Shown: one piece after another, positions 24,257 through 35,440 of the stretch
Numbering within the stretch: position 1 is the stretch's first letter
How the letters are laid out: each line of letters opens with the position of its first letter
DNA from: Hyphomicrobiales bacterium
GTDB taxonomy: Bacteria > Pseudomonadota > Alphaproteobacteria > Rhodospirillales > JACKKN01
Length of the DNA: 64,000 nucleotides
Assembly: GCA_024236415.1 (NCBI GenBank)
Contig: JACKKN010000002.1
Span: 62,001 to 126,000 of the forward strand
Reading direction: 5' to 3'
Notes under the pieces: model-generated
Database searches by the model: none
The model's input: only the letters and a program-made list of their open reading frames with translations
What the model was told of the DNA's origin: nothing
Position numbers and translations under genes: made by a program

Positions 24257-24703
24257 ATGAACCGCAGGATCATGCCGGACATCGTCAAGGACCAGTCCAT
24301 CTGCCGGCTGCCGACCACGGCCTCGGTACAGGACGGTGCGCGGCAGATGGCCGCCGATGACGTCGCCGCGCTGGTCGTGGCCGACGACACCGGCGGCATG
24401 GTCGGCATCGTCACCGAGCGGGACCTGACCCGCCGGGTGCTGGCCGAGGGGCGGGACGCCGCCACCACCTCCCTGGGCGACATCATGACCAAGGACCCGG
24501 ACACCCTGGCGCCCGACGATTCGGCCGTCGAGGCCCTGGAACTGATGCGCATGCGCCGCTACCGCCACCTGCCGGTGGTCGACGGCGGCCAGGTGGTGGG
24601 CATGGTCTCGATCCGCGACCTGTACGACGCGGTCAAGGACGAGCTGGAACGCGGCATCCGCGAGACCGAGGCCTTCGTCTTCGGCGACCGCTACGGCGCC
24701 TGA
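24257..24703 (+). CDS. CBS-domain protein
   Basis: A 148-residue protein consisting of a pair of CBS motifs: residues about 10-65 (TTASVQDGARQMAADDVAALVV and GIVTERDLTRRVL) and 75-130 (IMTKDPDTLAPDDSAVEALE, YRHLPVVDGGQVVGMVSIRDL). Such stand-alone modules bind adenine nucleotides and act as energy or redox sensors; the partner is unknown here. GGGAGG lies 8 bases before the ATG. The 119-base gap after aroB indicates its own promoter. Confidence 0.88.
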   Translation: MNRRIMPDIVKDQSICRLPTTASVQDGARQMAADDVAALVVADDTGGMVGIVTERDLTRRVLAEGRDAATTSLGDIMTKDPDTLAPDDSAVEALELMRMRRYRHLPVVDGGQVVGMVSIRDLYDAVKDELERGIRETEAFVFGDRYGA

Positions 24704-24761
24704 CGCCCCCAAGCCTGCGTCACACGAACGTGATTCGGGGTTGATGGCCGGCCCGTGATAG

Positions 24762-25472
24762 ATGCGGCGGATGACCCGTCGCATGCCCCGCGCCGTTCCC
24801 GCTGCCCTGTGGGCCGCCCTGTGCGCCGCCCTTGCCGCCGGTGCGGCCCTGGCCGCCGCGCCGCCGGCGGCGTGGATGGAGCTGGCCCTGCCGGCCAAGG
24901 CGCGCAACGTCTTCACCCACCCCGAACCGGGCATGGTCCGGGTCGCCTCGGACCATTCGGTGTCATTCCTGTACCGCCCGGTGACCGAGGCCGAGCGCGG
25001 CGGGCGCGCCCTGGCCTGGCGCTGGCGGGTCAACCGCGCCCCGGCGCCTACGGACCTGACCATGGCCGGCATGGACGACCGGCCCCTGGCGGTGCACGTC
25101 TGGTTCGGCGACGCGGCGGCGCCGCTGCCCCTGGGCACCGCCCTGGCGCGCCTGCTGGGCCTGGCGCCCGAATTCCCCAGGGGCCGGCTGATCACCTACG
25201 TCTGGGGCGGCATCCAGGACCGGGGCACGGCCTTCGCCAACCCCTATCCGTCCACCGACGGCGCCGTCATCGTCCTGCGCTGCGGCACCACCACCGACAC
25301 CGGCCGCTGGTTCGACGAGCGAGTCGACCTGGCCGCCGACTTCCGCCGCGTGTTCGGCGCCGAAATGCCGCCGCCCACGCACCTGGCCATCTCGGCCGAC
25401 ACCGACGACAAGGGCGGCGCCAGCCTGGGTTCCGTCGCCGGCCTGGCCTTCCAGGCGGGCGATTCGCCATGA
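24762..25472 (+). CDS. DUF3047 family exported protein
   Basis: A 236-residue protein with a twin-arginine-rich N-terminus and hydrophobic signal (VPAALWAALCAALAAGAALAAA) cut near residue 35. The DUF3047 domain follows: ALAWRWRVNRAPAPTDLT, DDRPLAVHVWFGD, YVWGG, NPYPSTDGAVIVLRCG and ISADTDDKGGASLGSVAGLAF, a beta-rich jelly-roll-like pattern. Periplasmic or secreted and of unknown function. ATG 24762 and 24771 are both possible starts. It is first of four genes whose stop and start codons overlap by four bases each. Confidence 0.8.
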   Translation: MRRMTRRMPRAVPAALWAALCAALAAGAALAAAPPAAWMELALPAKARNVFTHPEPGMVRVASDHSVSFLYRPVTEAERGGRALAWRWRVNRAPAPTDLTMAGMDDRPLAVHVWFGDAAAPLPLGTALARLLGLAPEFPRGRLITYVWGGIQDRGTAFANPYPSTDGAVIVLRCGTTTDTGRWFDERVDLAADFRRVFGAEMPPPTHLAISADTDDKGGASLGSVAGLAFQAGDSP

Positions 25473-26224
25473 CCCCCGACGCCGAGACCCGAGCCCGCCT
25501 GGCCGCCCTGCACCGCAAGGGCGCCGCCAGCGCCCCGGCCACGGTGGCCGATTTCGACTGGTCGCGGCGGCCCAGGCCGCCGGCCTGGATGCCGCGGGCC
25601 CTGTACGCCGCCGCCGTCGCCCACCTGCACCTGGGCGAGGCCATGACCCGGCGCGCCTGCGAGGCCCTGGCCGCCGGCGCCGCGGATCCCCTGGTGGGCG
25701 CCTGCCTGGCGGTCCAGGCCCGCGACGAGGGCCACCACGCCGCCATCTACGGCCGCTACCTGGCCCTGCTGGGCGCCGCCCCCGGCGCCGCCCCGGCCCC
25801 GGTGGTGGCCGAGACCCTTGCGGCGGCCATCGACCCGGCCCGGCCCCTGGCGACCCTGCTGGCCTACAACACCCTGCTGGAAAGCGAGGCCCTGGGCATC
25901 CAGGCCGGGTTCGAGACCTGGCTGCCCTGCCCTCTGTTCCGCGCCATCAACGGCCGCATCGCCCGCGACGAGGCGCGCCACGTGGCCTTCGGCCGGCTGG
26001 TCCTGCCGCCCGCCGTGGCGGCCCTGGACCCGGCCGCGCGGCGCGACCTGTACCACTGGCTGCGCGGCCTGTGGTGGTCCTGCGCCGAGGCGGTGCTGGA
26101 CGGCTACCGCTTCCCCGGCATGGCCAGCGGCCGCATCCGGCGGCGGTGGCTGGACTCGCGCTGGGCCCGGCGCCACCGGGCCCTGGCCGCCGTGGGCCTG
26201 GCGGTGGAGGGCGCGAACCCGTGA
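25469..26224 (+). CDS. Ferritin-like diiron protein
   Basis: A 251-residue helical protein with the pattern of a diiron four-helix bundle: a first helix LGEAMTRRACEALA, then ARDEGHHAAIYGRYL, LLESEALGIQ and ARDEARHVAFGRLV. The two D-E-x-x-H motifs and the extra glutamates provide the usual six metal ligands, as in AurF-type N-oxygenases and related oxidases. No substrate can be assigned. The start overlaps the DUF3047 stop as ATGA and its stop overlaps the glycosyltransferase start as GTGA, so it is part of a coupled operon. Confidence 0.75.
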   Translation: MTPDAETRARLAALHRKGAASAPATVADFDWSRRPRPPAWMPRALYAAAVAHLHLGEAMTRRACEALAAGAADPLVGACLAVQARDEGHHAAIYGRYLALLGAAPGAAPAPVVAETLAAAIDPARPLATLLAYNTLLESEALGIQAGFETWLPCPLFRAINGRIARDEARHVAFGRLVLPPAVAALDPAARRDLYHWLRGLWWSCAEAVLDGYRFPGMASGRIRRRWLDSRWARRHRALAAVGLAVEGANP

Positions 26225-26946
26225 TCAGCGTCATCATCCCGGTGTTGAACGAGGCGCCGCGCCTGCCCGGCCTGCTGGCCGCCCTGGCCGCCGAGGCCGA
26301 ACCCCACGAGGTGCTGGTGGTGGACGGCGGCAGCGATGATGACAGCGCTGGCATCGCCCGCCGCTCGGGCACCGCCCGGGTGCTGGCGGCGGCGCGCGGG
26401 CGGGGGCCGCAGCTGGCCGCCGGCGCGGCGGCGGCCCGGGGCGCGGTGCTGCTGTTCCTGCACGCCGATTCGCGCTTCCCCCGGGGCGGGCTGGCGGCCG
26501 TCGCCCGGGCCCTGGAACGCGCGCCCGCGGCCCCCGGCGGCAACTTCCGCCTGCTGTTCGACGGCGACGACCCCTTCTCGCGCTGGCTGGAGGGCTTCTA
26601 CGCCGCCATCCGGGCGCGCGGGTTCTACTACGGCGATTCGGGCATCTTCGTGCGCCGGACGGTGCTGGCGGCCCTGGGCGGCATCCGCCCCCTGGCCCTG
26701 ATGGAGGATTACGACCTGGCGCGCCGGCTGGAGCGGGCAGGGCCGACCCTGTGCATCGGCGAGCCGCCCCTGGTCACCTCGTCGCGCCGGTTCCATGGCC
26801 GCACCCGCGCCGCCATCGTCGCCGGCTGGTTGCGCATCCACGCCCTGCACCACCTGCGCCTGTCCGACCGCCTGCTGGCCCGGCTGTACGATTCCGAACG
26901 CCGCGGCGAGGCGCCCGCGCCCCTGGGGCGGGGGGCGCGCCCGTGA
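26221..26946 (+). CDS. Glycosyltransferase, TIGR04283 type
   Basis: A 241-residue GT-A fold family 2 glycosyltransferase. The nucleotide site is VIIPVLNEAPRLPGLL and VLVVDGGSDDDSAGIA; the acceptor-side motif is LFLHADSRFPRG; then FYYGDSGIFVRR and LMEDYDLARRLERAG with the usual catalytic E-D-Y-D-L. This arrangement matches the short TIGR04283 transferases often found beside arsenosugar or selenium-domain radical SAM genes, although none is here. It starts at GTG 26221, coupled to the gene before and to the one after. Confidence 0.82.
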   Translation: MISVIIPVLNEAPRLPGLLAALAAEAEPHEVLVVDGGSDDDSAGIARRSGTARVLAAARGRGPQLAAGAAAARGAVLLFLHADSRFPRGGLAAVARALERAPAAPGGNFRLLFDGDDPFSRWLEGFYAAIRARGFYYGDSGIFVRRTVLAALGGIRPLALMEDYDLARRLERAGPTLCIGEPPLVTSSRRFHGRTRAAIVAGWLRIHALHHLRLSDRLLARLYDSERRGEAPAPLGRGARP

Positions 26947-27791
26947 CCGATCCCCTGCGCCGCGGCGTTCTGGTCGGCCTGGCGGCCCTGCCCCTGGCCG
27001 GCATCAGCTCGTTCGAGGCCCTGTTCGCGCCGCGCGCCGACCTTTGGCAGCGCTGGACCCGCCACGACCCGGCCAGTTCGGTGCGGATCGACCACGGGCC
27101 CTGGGCCGCCTTCCTGGCCCGCTACGTCCGTCCCGGCGACGACGGCATCAACCGGGTCGCCTACGGCCAGGTCACCGCCGCCGACCGGGCGGCCCTGGAA
27201 GCCTACCTGTCGGCCCTGGCGGCCGTGCCCGTGGACGGCCTGAACCGCGACCGGCAGATGGCGTTCTGGATCAACCTCTACAACGCCCTGACCGTGCGCC
27301 TGATCCTGGACTACGCGCCCAAGGAGTCGATCCGCGACATCGACATCTCGCCGGGCCTGTTCTCGGACGGGCCCTGGGGCCGCAAGCTGGTCCGGGTGGC
27401 CGGCGAGGACGTGAGCCTGAACGACATCGAGCACCGAATCCTGCGCCCCGTCTGGCGCGACCCCAGGGTTCATTACGCCGTCAACTGCGCCTCGCTGGGC
27501 TGCCCCAACCTGTGGCCCGAGCCGTTCCGCGCCGGGGACCTGGCGGCGCAACTGGACGCCGCCGCCCGGGCCTATGTCAACCACCCGCGCGGCGCCCGGG
27601 TGCACGGCGGCAAGCTGACCGTGTCCAGCATCTATGTCTGGTTCGGCGGCGACTTCGGCGGCGGGGCGGGCGTCCTCGCCCACCTGCGCAGATATGCCGG
27701 CGAGGCCCTGCTGAAAGACCTGGCCCCGATCACCGGGATCGCCGACCACGCCTACGACTGGCGCCTCAACGCAGCCGGGCGCGGTTCCTGA
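26943..27791 (+). CDS. DUF547 domain protein
   Basis: A 282-residue protein beginning at GTG 26943 (GTGA overlap). A hydrophobic N-terminal stretch (GVLVGLAALPLAGISSFEALF) looks like a signal or anchor. The DUF547 domain has AYLSALAAVPVDGLNRDRQMAFWINLYNALTVRLI, SLNDIEHRILRP, HYAVNCASLGCPNLWPEPF and YVWFGGDFGG in order. The cysteine and histidine pattern of DUF547 has been linked to a papain-like fold; activity is unknown. It ends 26 bases inside the response-regulator gene on the opposite strand. Confidence 0.82.
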   Translation: MTDPLRRGVLVGLAALPLAGISSFEALFAPRADLWQRWTRHDPASSVRIDHGPWAAFLARYVRPGDDGINRVAYGQVTAADRAALEAYLSALAAVPVDGLNRDRQMAFWINLYNALTVRLILDYAPKESIRDIDISPGLFSDGPWGRKLVRVAGEDVSLNDIEHRILRPVWRDPRVHYAVNCASLGCPNLWPEPFRAGDLAAQLDAAARAYVNHPRGARVHGGKLTVSSIYVWFGGDFGGGAGVLAHLRRYAGEALLKDLAPITGIADHAYDWRLNAAGRGS

Positions 27792-28410
27792 CGGCGTAGG
27801 CCAGCAGGGTGTTGCGCCCGCGCAGGCCCAGGGCGTCGGCGATGCGGGCGCGGTGGTTCTGCACGGTGCGGTAGCTCAGCCCCAGCTCGTCGGCGATCTC
27901 CTTGCTGGTCTTGTGCTGGGACAGGTGGCGCAGCACCGACCGCTGCACCGGGGTCAGGCGGTCGATGCCGTCGTCGTCGCCGGATTCGGGCATGGGGGCG
28001 CTGGGCCGGGCGCGGCCGATGCGCGGGCTGATGTAGGTCTCGCCGGCGACCACGGCGGCCAGGCAGCGGCTCAGGTCGTCGCTGGCGTCGTCCTTCAGCA
28101 CGTAGCCCCGCGCGCCCAGGGCCAGGGCCCGGTCCAGGTAGGCCTCGTCGGCATACATGCTGAGCACGATCACCGCCACGCCGCCGCCGCCGGCCGAGCC
28201 CAGGCGCTCCATGAACTGGAATCCGTCGACCCGCGGCATGGCCAGGTCGACCACGGCCACGTCCGGGCGCAGCACGCGCACCTGCTGCAACAGCGCCGCC
28301 CCGTCCTCGGCCTCGCCCACCACGGCGTGGTCGCCGGGCATCTCCTCGATCATGTCGCGCAGGCCGCGGCGGAAGATGGGGTGGTCGTCGGCGATCACGA
28401 TGCGGGTCAT
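27766..28410 (-). CDS. NarL/FixJ-family response regulator
   Basis: A 214-residue two-domain regulator. The receiver (about 1-120) has the acidic pair in IVIADDHP, phospho-acceptor Asp55 (VVDLAMPRVDG) and the lysine of YVLKDDAS. The LuxR-type HTH is at about 145-205 (LTPVQRSVLRHLSQHKTSKEIADELGLSYRTVQNHRARI). It is phosphorylated by the histidine kinase encoded just upstream, whose stop overlaps this start (ATGA). Target genes cannot be inferred; the divergent unknown pair at 30.6-32.7 kb is a candidate by position. Confidence 0.93.
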   Translation of the reverse strand: MTRIVIADDHPIFRRGLRDMIEEMPGDHAVVGEAEDGAALLQQVRVLRPDVAVVDLAMPRVDGFQFMERLGSAGGGGVAVIVLSMYADEAYLDRALALGARGYVLKDDASDDLSRCLAAVVAGETYISPRIGRARPSAPMPESGDDDGIDRLTPVQRSVLRHLSQHKTSKEIADELGLSYRTVQNHRARIADALGLRGRNTLLAYAVRNRARLR

Positions 28411-30308
28411 GGCGCGTCCTCCCTCTCGGCGTCCCCGGCAGCAGCAGCGGGAACGCGCACGTCCAGGCGCAGGCCCTGGCCGGGACGGGACCGGATCTCC
28501 AGCCGGCCCCCCATCATATGCGCCCGTTCGCGCATGCTGGCCAAGCCGAAAGTGCCGCCGGTGCCGGATTCGCCGTCGCCCGGTGGCAGGCCGCGGCCGT
28601 CGTCGGCCACCTGCAGCGCCACCTCGCCGCCCTCCAGGCCCAGGCGCACCCGGCACAGGGAGGCGCCGCTGTGCTTGACCACGTTGTTGGCCGCCTCCTG
28701 GGCCAGGCGGTAGAGCTGGATGTCGTCGCCCGGGCGCAGGTGGCCGGCCACCGGGCGCAGGTCGCGGTCCACCTCGATGCCGGTGTCGCGGAACACGGTG
28801 TCGAACATGGAGGCCAGCGCCGCGTCCAGGCCCAGGCGGTCGAGCTGGTGCGGGTGCAGGTCGTGGCTCAGGCCGCGCACCTCCTCCAGGGTGTCACGGG
28901 TCAGGGCGTCCAGGTCGGCCAGCTCGCCGGTCCCGGCCCCCGACTCGGCGGCGCGGCGGCGCAGGGCGCCGATGCGGTTCAGCACCACCAGCAGGTCCTG
29001 GCCCACGGAATCGTGCAGGGTGCCGGCGATCTGGCGCCGCACCGCCTCCTGGCGCGCCAGCAGGGCGCGCGAGAACCCCTCCTGCAGGGACCGGGCGCGG
29101 CGCTCGGCCGCCATGGCGCCGGCTTCGATGGCCTTGACCCGGTCGGCCAGGGCCAGGGCGAAGATGAACGGCTCGGCCATGGTGCACAGCTGGATCAGGC
29201 GCACGATCGCCGGGGTCGACTCGATCCAGCCGGCGTTGGCGGTGATGACCAGCCCCATGCCGGGCAGGATGAAGACCATGGCGGCGACCAGGAACCGGGC
29301 CGGGCGATAACCGCGCCGGTAGACCAGGGGAATGGCGACGGTGCAGGTCAGCACCAGGACCGCGCCCAGCATCAGCAGGCCCAGCAGCATCGGCCCGTAG
29401 GGCAGCACCAGGCCACCGGCGGCGCCGGCCAGGGCGAGCCAGAAGAAGCCGTCGAACAGCCGCCCCAGGCGCGGCGCGCGCTGCCCGAGGTCCAGGAAGT
29501 GGCCGACGAACCGCGCCCCCCAGGCCACGGTCCAGCCCAGGGACACCACCACCACCACGTTGGAAAGGCCGCCGACCCCCGGCCACAGCACCGCCTGGGT
29601 CACCCCGCGCGACGTCAGGTGGGCGACCAGGAAGCCGCCCCAGAACAGCACGTAGTGCAGGTAGGCGCGGTCGCGCACGGCCGCGAACAGGATCACGTTG
29701 TACAGGATCATGGCCAGGAAGACCCCGGCGTAGACGGCCAGCCAGACCGTGTCGACGGCGTCGGCGCGGCGGAAATCGGCCGCCCGCCAAAGCTTGAGCG
29801 GCACCCGGACCGAGCCGTCGCTGCGCACCCGGACCAGGACCTGGCCGTCCGGCGGCAGGTCGTCGGGCAGGTCGAAGACCAGGCGCCGGCTGTCCACCGC
29901 GCGGCCGGCCACCGGCAGCATGTCGCCCGACGGCCGCGCCGTCCACCCGCCGCCGGGCCGCGGCAGGTACAGGGTGACCCGGTCCAGGGCGGGGGTCGCC
30001 ACCTCCAGCAGGCGCGGGCCGCCCATGTCCGGCAGGTCGGCGACGGCGAGGCGGAACCAGTGCGCCGCGGGCGAGAAGCCGAACAGCACCCGCGGCCCAC
30101 CCAGGGGGGTGAAGGCGTCGCGCAGGGGCGGCCGGGTGACGGCGTCGATGTCCGCCGTCGCCGCGGGGTCCAGGTACAGGGCGGCGCGGGCGTTCAGCGG
30201 CACCGGCCCGTCACCGGCCCGGGCCGCGGCGCCGCCCCAGGACAGGAAGACCAGGACCGCGACGGCGAGCACCCGGCCCAGCGTTTGAGTATTAATACCC
30301 CTCGACAA
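28407..30308 (-). CDS. 7TMR-DISM sensor histidine kinase (NarX/DegS type)
   Basis: A 633-residue membrane kinase. After a signal sequence (ends ARAGD near 31) comes an extracytoplasmic 7TMR-DISMED2 beta-sandwich (about 35-175, e.g. WFRLAVADLP and LVFDLPDDLPPDGQVLVRV), seven membrane helices (about 187-390, starting TVWLAVYAGVFLAMILYNVILF), a short coiled coil and the HisKA_3 dimer domain with phospho-acceptor His432 (AGTLHDSVGQDLL). The ATPase domain (about 520-620) has EAANNVVKHSGA and VADDGRGLPPG. It probably senses an external carbohydrate or similar ligand. The start is uncertain: TTG 30308 is used here; GTG 30272 would also fit. Confidence 0.9.
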   Translation of the reverse strand: MSRGINTQTLGRVLAVAVLVFLSWGGAAARAGDGPVPLNARAALYLDPAATADIDAVTRPPLRDAFTPLGGPRVLFGFSPAAHWFRLAVADLPDMGGPRLLEVATPALDRVTLYLPRPGGGWTARPSGDMLPVAGRAVDSRRLVFDLPDDLPPDGQVLVRVRSDGSVRVPLKLWRAADFRRADAVDTVWLAVYAGVFLAMILYNVILFAAVRDRAYLHYVLFWGGFLVAHLTSRGVTQAVLWPGVGGLSNVVVVVSLGWTVAWGARFVGHFLDLGQRAPRLGRLFDGFFWLALAGAAGGLVLPYGPMLLGLLMLGAVLVLTCTVAIPLVYRRGYRPARFLVAAMVFILPGMGLVITANAGWIESTPAIVRLIQLCTMAEPFIFALALADRVKAIEAGAMAAERRARSLQEGFSRALLARQEAVRRQIAGTLHDSVGQDLLVVLNRIGALRRRAAESGAGTGELADLDALTRDTLEEVRGLSHDLHPHQLDRLGLDAALASMFDTVFRDTGIEVDRDLRPVAGHLRPGDDIQLYRLAQEAANNVVKHSGASLCRVRLGLEGGEVALQVADDGRGLPPGDGESGTGGTFGLASMRERAHMMGGRLEIRSRPGQGLRLDVRVPAAAAGDAEREDAP

Positions 30309-30571
30309 CGGACAAATGCCCCATCAAGCCCCAATAAAAACACCCCGGGGAGCACCGGTTACCCAGCAGCCGCCAACTAATGCCCCCGCCGGACTCTCCA
30401 CGCGACACCCTTTTCCAGGGAATCCACGGGCGGGGACAACGATTTTTTCTTCATGGACCGCCTCGCGGAAACTTGATTCTTTCAGTGGTAGCCTTGGATG
30501 ATTACAATGTGCGGAAATGAGACCGGCGGGGTACCCGGCGACGATCATGTGACAGGAGGCCCGCCATTTCC

Positions 30572-31864
30572 TTGCGTTTCCCACGTTCGTTCCCCGTCGC
30601 CCCCGTACCCGGCGTCGTGCTCGGCGTCGTGCTGGGCGCCGTCCTTGGCCTGTTGGCGCCCCTGTCCCCGCATCCGGACGGCAACGGCCTGCGCCTTGTC
30701 GCGCCGGCCGCCGCCTGCTGCGGCGGGGCCCGCCCGCCGGGCCGCGCCGCCGAGGGCACCGGGCGCAACCGGGTCAACATTCCCCGGGCGCCGGCGCCGC
30801 CGGCCGTGCGGCCCCAGCATACCATGCCCTCGGGCCTGCGGGACGCCATCAATTCCCGCCTCCAGGCCCGCCCGCCGCAGCCCGGGGTGCGGCCGCAAAC
30901 GCCCGAGGCGGTCCTGCGCGAGGCCCTGGGACTGCCGGCCACGGGCCCCCTGTCGCCGGAACAGCAGGGCCTGCTGGACCGCATCTACGACACCTGGGAC
31001 GCCATCGAGCGCGGCGACATCGACATCACCTCGCTGTCGCCGCCGACCCCCGCGAACACGGACGTGCCCAGCCTGTCGGCCACGCCGCAAGAGGTGATCG
31101 ACTACGAGAACATGGTCGCCGCCAACCGGGCGCGGGAACGCGAGCTGCAGGACTGGCGGTGGTGGATCATCGGCAAGACCGGCGGCCTGGTCATCGGCCT
31201 GGGCGGCGGCGGCATGCCCGGCGCGGTGATCTGGAACGAGGTCATGAGCGACCCGGCCAGCGACCCCAACACCATGGGCGAGCGCGCCGAGGGCAAGATC
31301 AAGGGCGACCTGGCCGGCGACGCCCTGGGATCGGGCGCCGGCTACGTGGCCGGCCGGGTGGCCGACCGCTTCGTCCCCGGCAGCGGCACCATGGTCTCGG
31401 GCGCCGTCGAAACCACCGTCAGCCAGGTCATGGGCGACCAGATCGAGAACAAGCTGAAGGACAAGTACCAGCGCCAGCGCCAGGCCGCCGAGGCCTTCGC
31501 CCGCGAGCACGGCAACGAGGTCCTGCGCGACACCTTCGGCGGGCCCGTCACCGGCCCCCTGCCCGAGCAACTGGCGGAAACGATGGCCCCCCGGACCATG
31601 ACCCCCAAGACCCCGCCGCCCCCGCCGCCGGTCATGCGCAACGCCGACCGAAGCGGCGGCACGACCAGTTCCCGCGAGCGGTCCATCCCGGTGCTGCGCA
31701 ACGCCGACCGCAGCGGCGGCGGCGGCAGTTCGATCCCGGTGCTGCGCGCCAGCCGCGATTCCACGGTGCCGACCATGCAGGCGCCGACCGGCACCCAGGT
31801 GGGCCGGGCGGCGGACGCCAAGCAGGCGCAATGGTGGCCCGCCGGGCCGGTGGCGGCGCGATGA
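30572..31864 (+). CDS. Unrecognised protein with Gly-rich membrane segment and Pro-rich repeats
   Basis: A 430-residue protein of unknown family. An N-terminal hydrophobic stretch (GVVLGVVLGAVLGLLAPL) could be a signal. A central Gly-rich segment, ITGL-like GKTGGLVIGLGGGGMPGAVIW near 200-220, is followed by GERAEGKIKGDLAGDALGSGAG and other glycine-zipper-like runs up to about residue 295. The C-terminus contains Pro-runs and two copies of RNADRSGG with SIPVLR units. AGGAGG (30554-30559) precedes TTG 30572 by 12 bases; an in-frame ATT at 30566 is better spaced, so the start is uncertain. It overlaps the next gene as ATGA. It diverges from the two-component system. Confidence 0.7.
   Translation: MRFPRSFPVAPVPGVVLGVVLGAVLGLLAPLSPHPDGNGLRLVAPAAACCGGARPPGRAAEGTGRNRVNIPRAPAPPAVRPQHTMPSGLRDAINSRLQARPPQPGVRPQTPEAVLREALGLPATGPLSPEQQGLLDRIYDTWDAIERGDIDITSLSPPTPANTDVPSLSATPQEVIDYENMVAANRARERELQDWRWWIIGKTGGLVIGLGGGGMPGAVIWNEVMSDPASDPNTMGERAEGKIKGDLAGDALGSGAGYVAGRVADRFVPGSGTMVSGAVETTVSQVMGDQIENKLKDKYQRQRQAAEAFAREHGNEVLRDTFGGPVTGPLPEQLAETMAPRTMTPKTPPPPPPVMRNADRSGGTTSSRERSIPVLRNADRSGGGGSSIPVLRASRDSTVPTMQAPTGTQVGRAADAKQAQWWPAGPVAAR
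31633..31710 (+). repeat. Direct repeat inside the Pro-rich protein gene
   Basis: The 15-base string GCGCAACGCCGACCG occurs at 31633-31647 and 31696-31710, 63 bases apart, encoding the duplicated R-N-A-D-R segment. This suggests an internal tandem duplication in the C-terminal low-complexity region. Confidence 0.7.
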
Positions 31865-32709
31865 ATGCTTGGCGGGTCCTGGCGCTGGCGGCGGCCCTGA
31901 CCATGGCCCTGGCGCCGGCGGCGCCGGCCGGCGCCGGCAACGCCCCGCCGCCCCTGGCCCCGGGCCTGGCGGTCAGCGAGGCGGCCGTGGACGTGGCCCA
32001 GGTGGTGGGCCTGGCGCGCATCGGCATGGCCCGCCCCGACCTGATCGCCCCGGTGCGGTTCGAGGGCCCGCGGGCCCTGCCCCAGGCCAAGGGCGACCTG
32101 ATCCAGGGCGGGTTCGGCCTGGGCGCCTATACGGTGCTGCGCGACGCGCCGGTGCAGGGGCAGGAGAACGTGCGCCTGGTGTCGGGCCTGCTGACCCACC
32201 GCGACCTGTTCGGCCGCGGCGAGTGGAGCAGCTTCACCGCCGGCTTCGTGGCCGAGGGCGACACCGTGACCATCCACCGCGCCCGGGTCGCGCCCTACTA
32301 TCCGCGCCGGCCGGCGGTGCGCTTCGCCTTCCTGCCGGCGGCGGCGGCGCCGGCGGGCCTGCTGGACGGCGCCTATACCAGCGTCTCCCTGTTGCGCTTT
32401 CTGTACGAGATGGCGGTCCCGGCGCGGGACGGTTTGCCGGCCGGCGACTACGTGGTGTTCGCGCTGTTCATGGACCGCCTGCCGCCCGACGCCCAAGTCG
32501 GGCTGACGGCCGGCCGCCGCCCCGGGGGCCCCGGCGGCGATGCCGAGGGCAAGGTGGTGGTGGCCGAGGACGGCTGGTTCGCCGCCGCCCTGCGCGCCCG
32601 TTTCGACCGCGGCGCCGGCCCCGCCGTCTTCAAGGCCCTCGCCGTGCCGCCGGGCGGCGGCGCGCCCGAGGTGGCGGCGGTGTTCGCCACCGACGGGCTG
32701 GTCAGGTAG
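31861..32709 (+). CDS. Unrecognised exported protein
   Basis: A 282-residue protein with a clear signal peptide (VLALAAALTMALAPAAPAGA, cleavage near residue 26). The mature part is predicted beta-rich with LGAYTVLRDAPVQGQENVRLVSGLLTHR, WSSFTAGFVAEGDTVTIHRARV and a VVFALFMDRLPPD segment; no cysteine pairs or known domain. Its start overlaps the preceding gene's stop (ATGA), so the two probably form an envelope pair of unknown role. It converges on clpB with a 1-base gap. Confidence 0.75.
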   Translation: MNAWRVLALAAALTMALAPAAPAGAGNAPPPLAPGLAVSEAAVDVAQVVGLARIGMARPDLIAPVRFEGPRALPQAKGDLIQGGFGLGAYTVLRDAPVQGQENVRLVSGLLTHRDLFGRGEWSSFTAGFVAEGDTVTIHRARVAPYYPRRPAVRFAFLPAAAAPAGLLDGAYTSVSLLRFLYEMAVPARDGLPAGDYVVFALFMDRLPPDAQVGLTAGRRPGGPGGDAEGKVVVAEDGWFAAALRARFDRGAGPAVFKALAVPPGGGAPEVAAVFATDGLVR

Positions 32710-32710
32710 C

Positions 32711-35314
<2,604 letters not shown>

Positions 35315-35397
35315 GGTCGCGTACCCTTCGTTCCGACCGGGCCCCGACGCCCCGCCGGCGCGGCAGCGTCAAAACCCCTCACACGATATGGTTATGA

Positions 35398-35428
35398 CTG
35401 ATATGGCGCGCCGATGCGCCGGCGCAAG
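35398..35428 (-). promoter_or_regulatory. Possible RpoH (heat shock) promoter of clpB
   Basis: Minus strand: CTTG at 35428-35425 and CATATCAG at 35405-35398, separated by 19 bases, partly match the alphaproteobacterial RpoH pattern CTTG-N17/18-CYTATNTNNG. Location 84 bases before the clpB start is suitable. The -10 match is imperfect, so this is a candidate only. Confidence 0.3.
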
Positions 35429-35440
35429 CCTGTTCGGGCC

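Noticed and set aside
30324..30584. An 86-codon minus-strand frame in the gap before the Pro-rich protein
   Set aside because: No ribosome binding site or family match; it covers the likely promoter region of both flanking genes.
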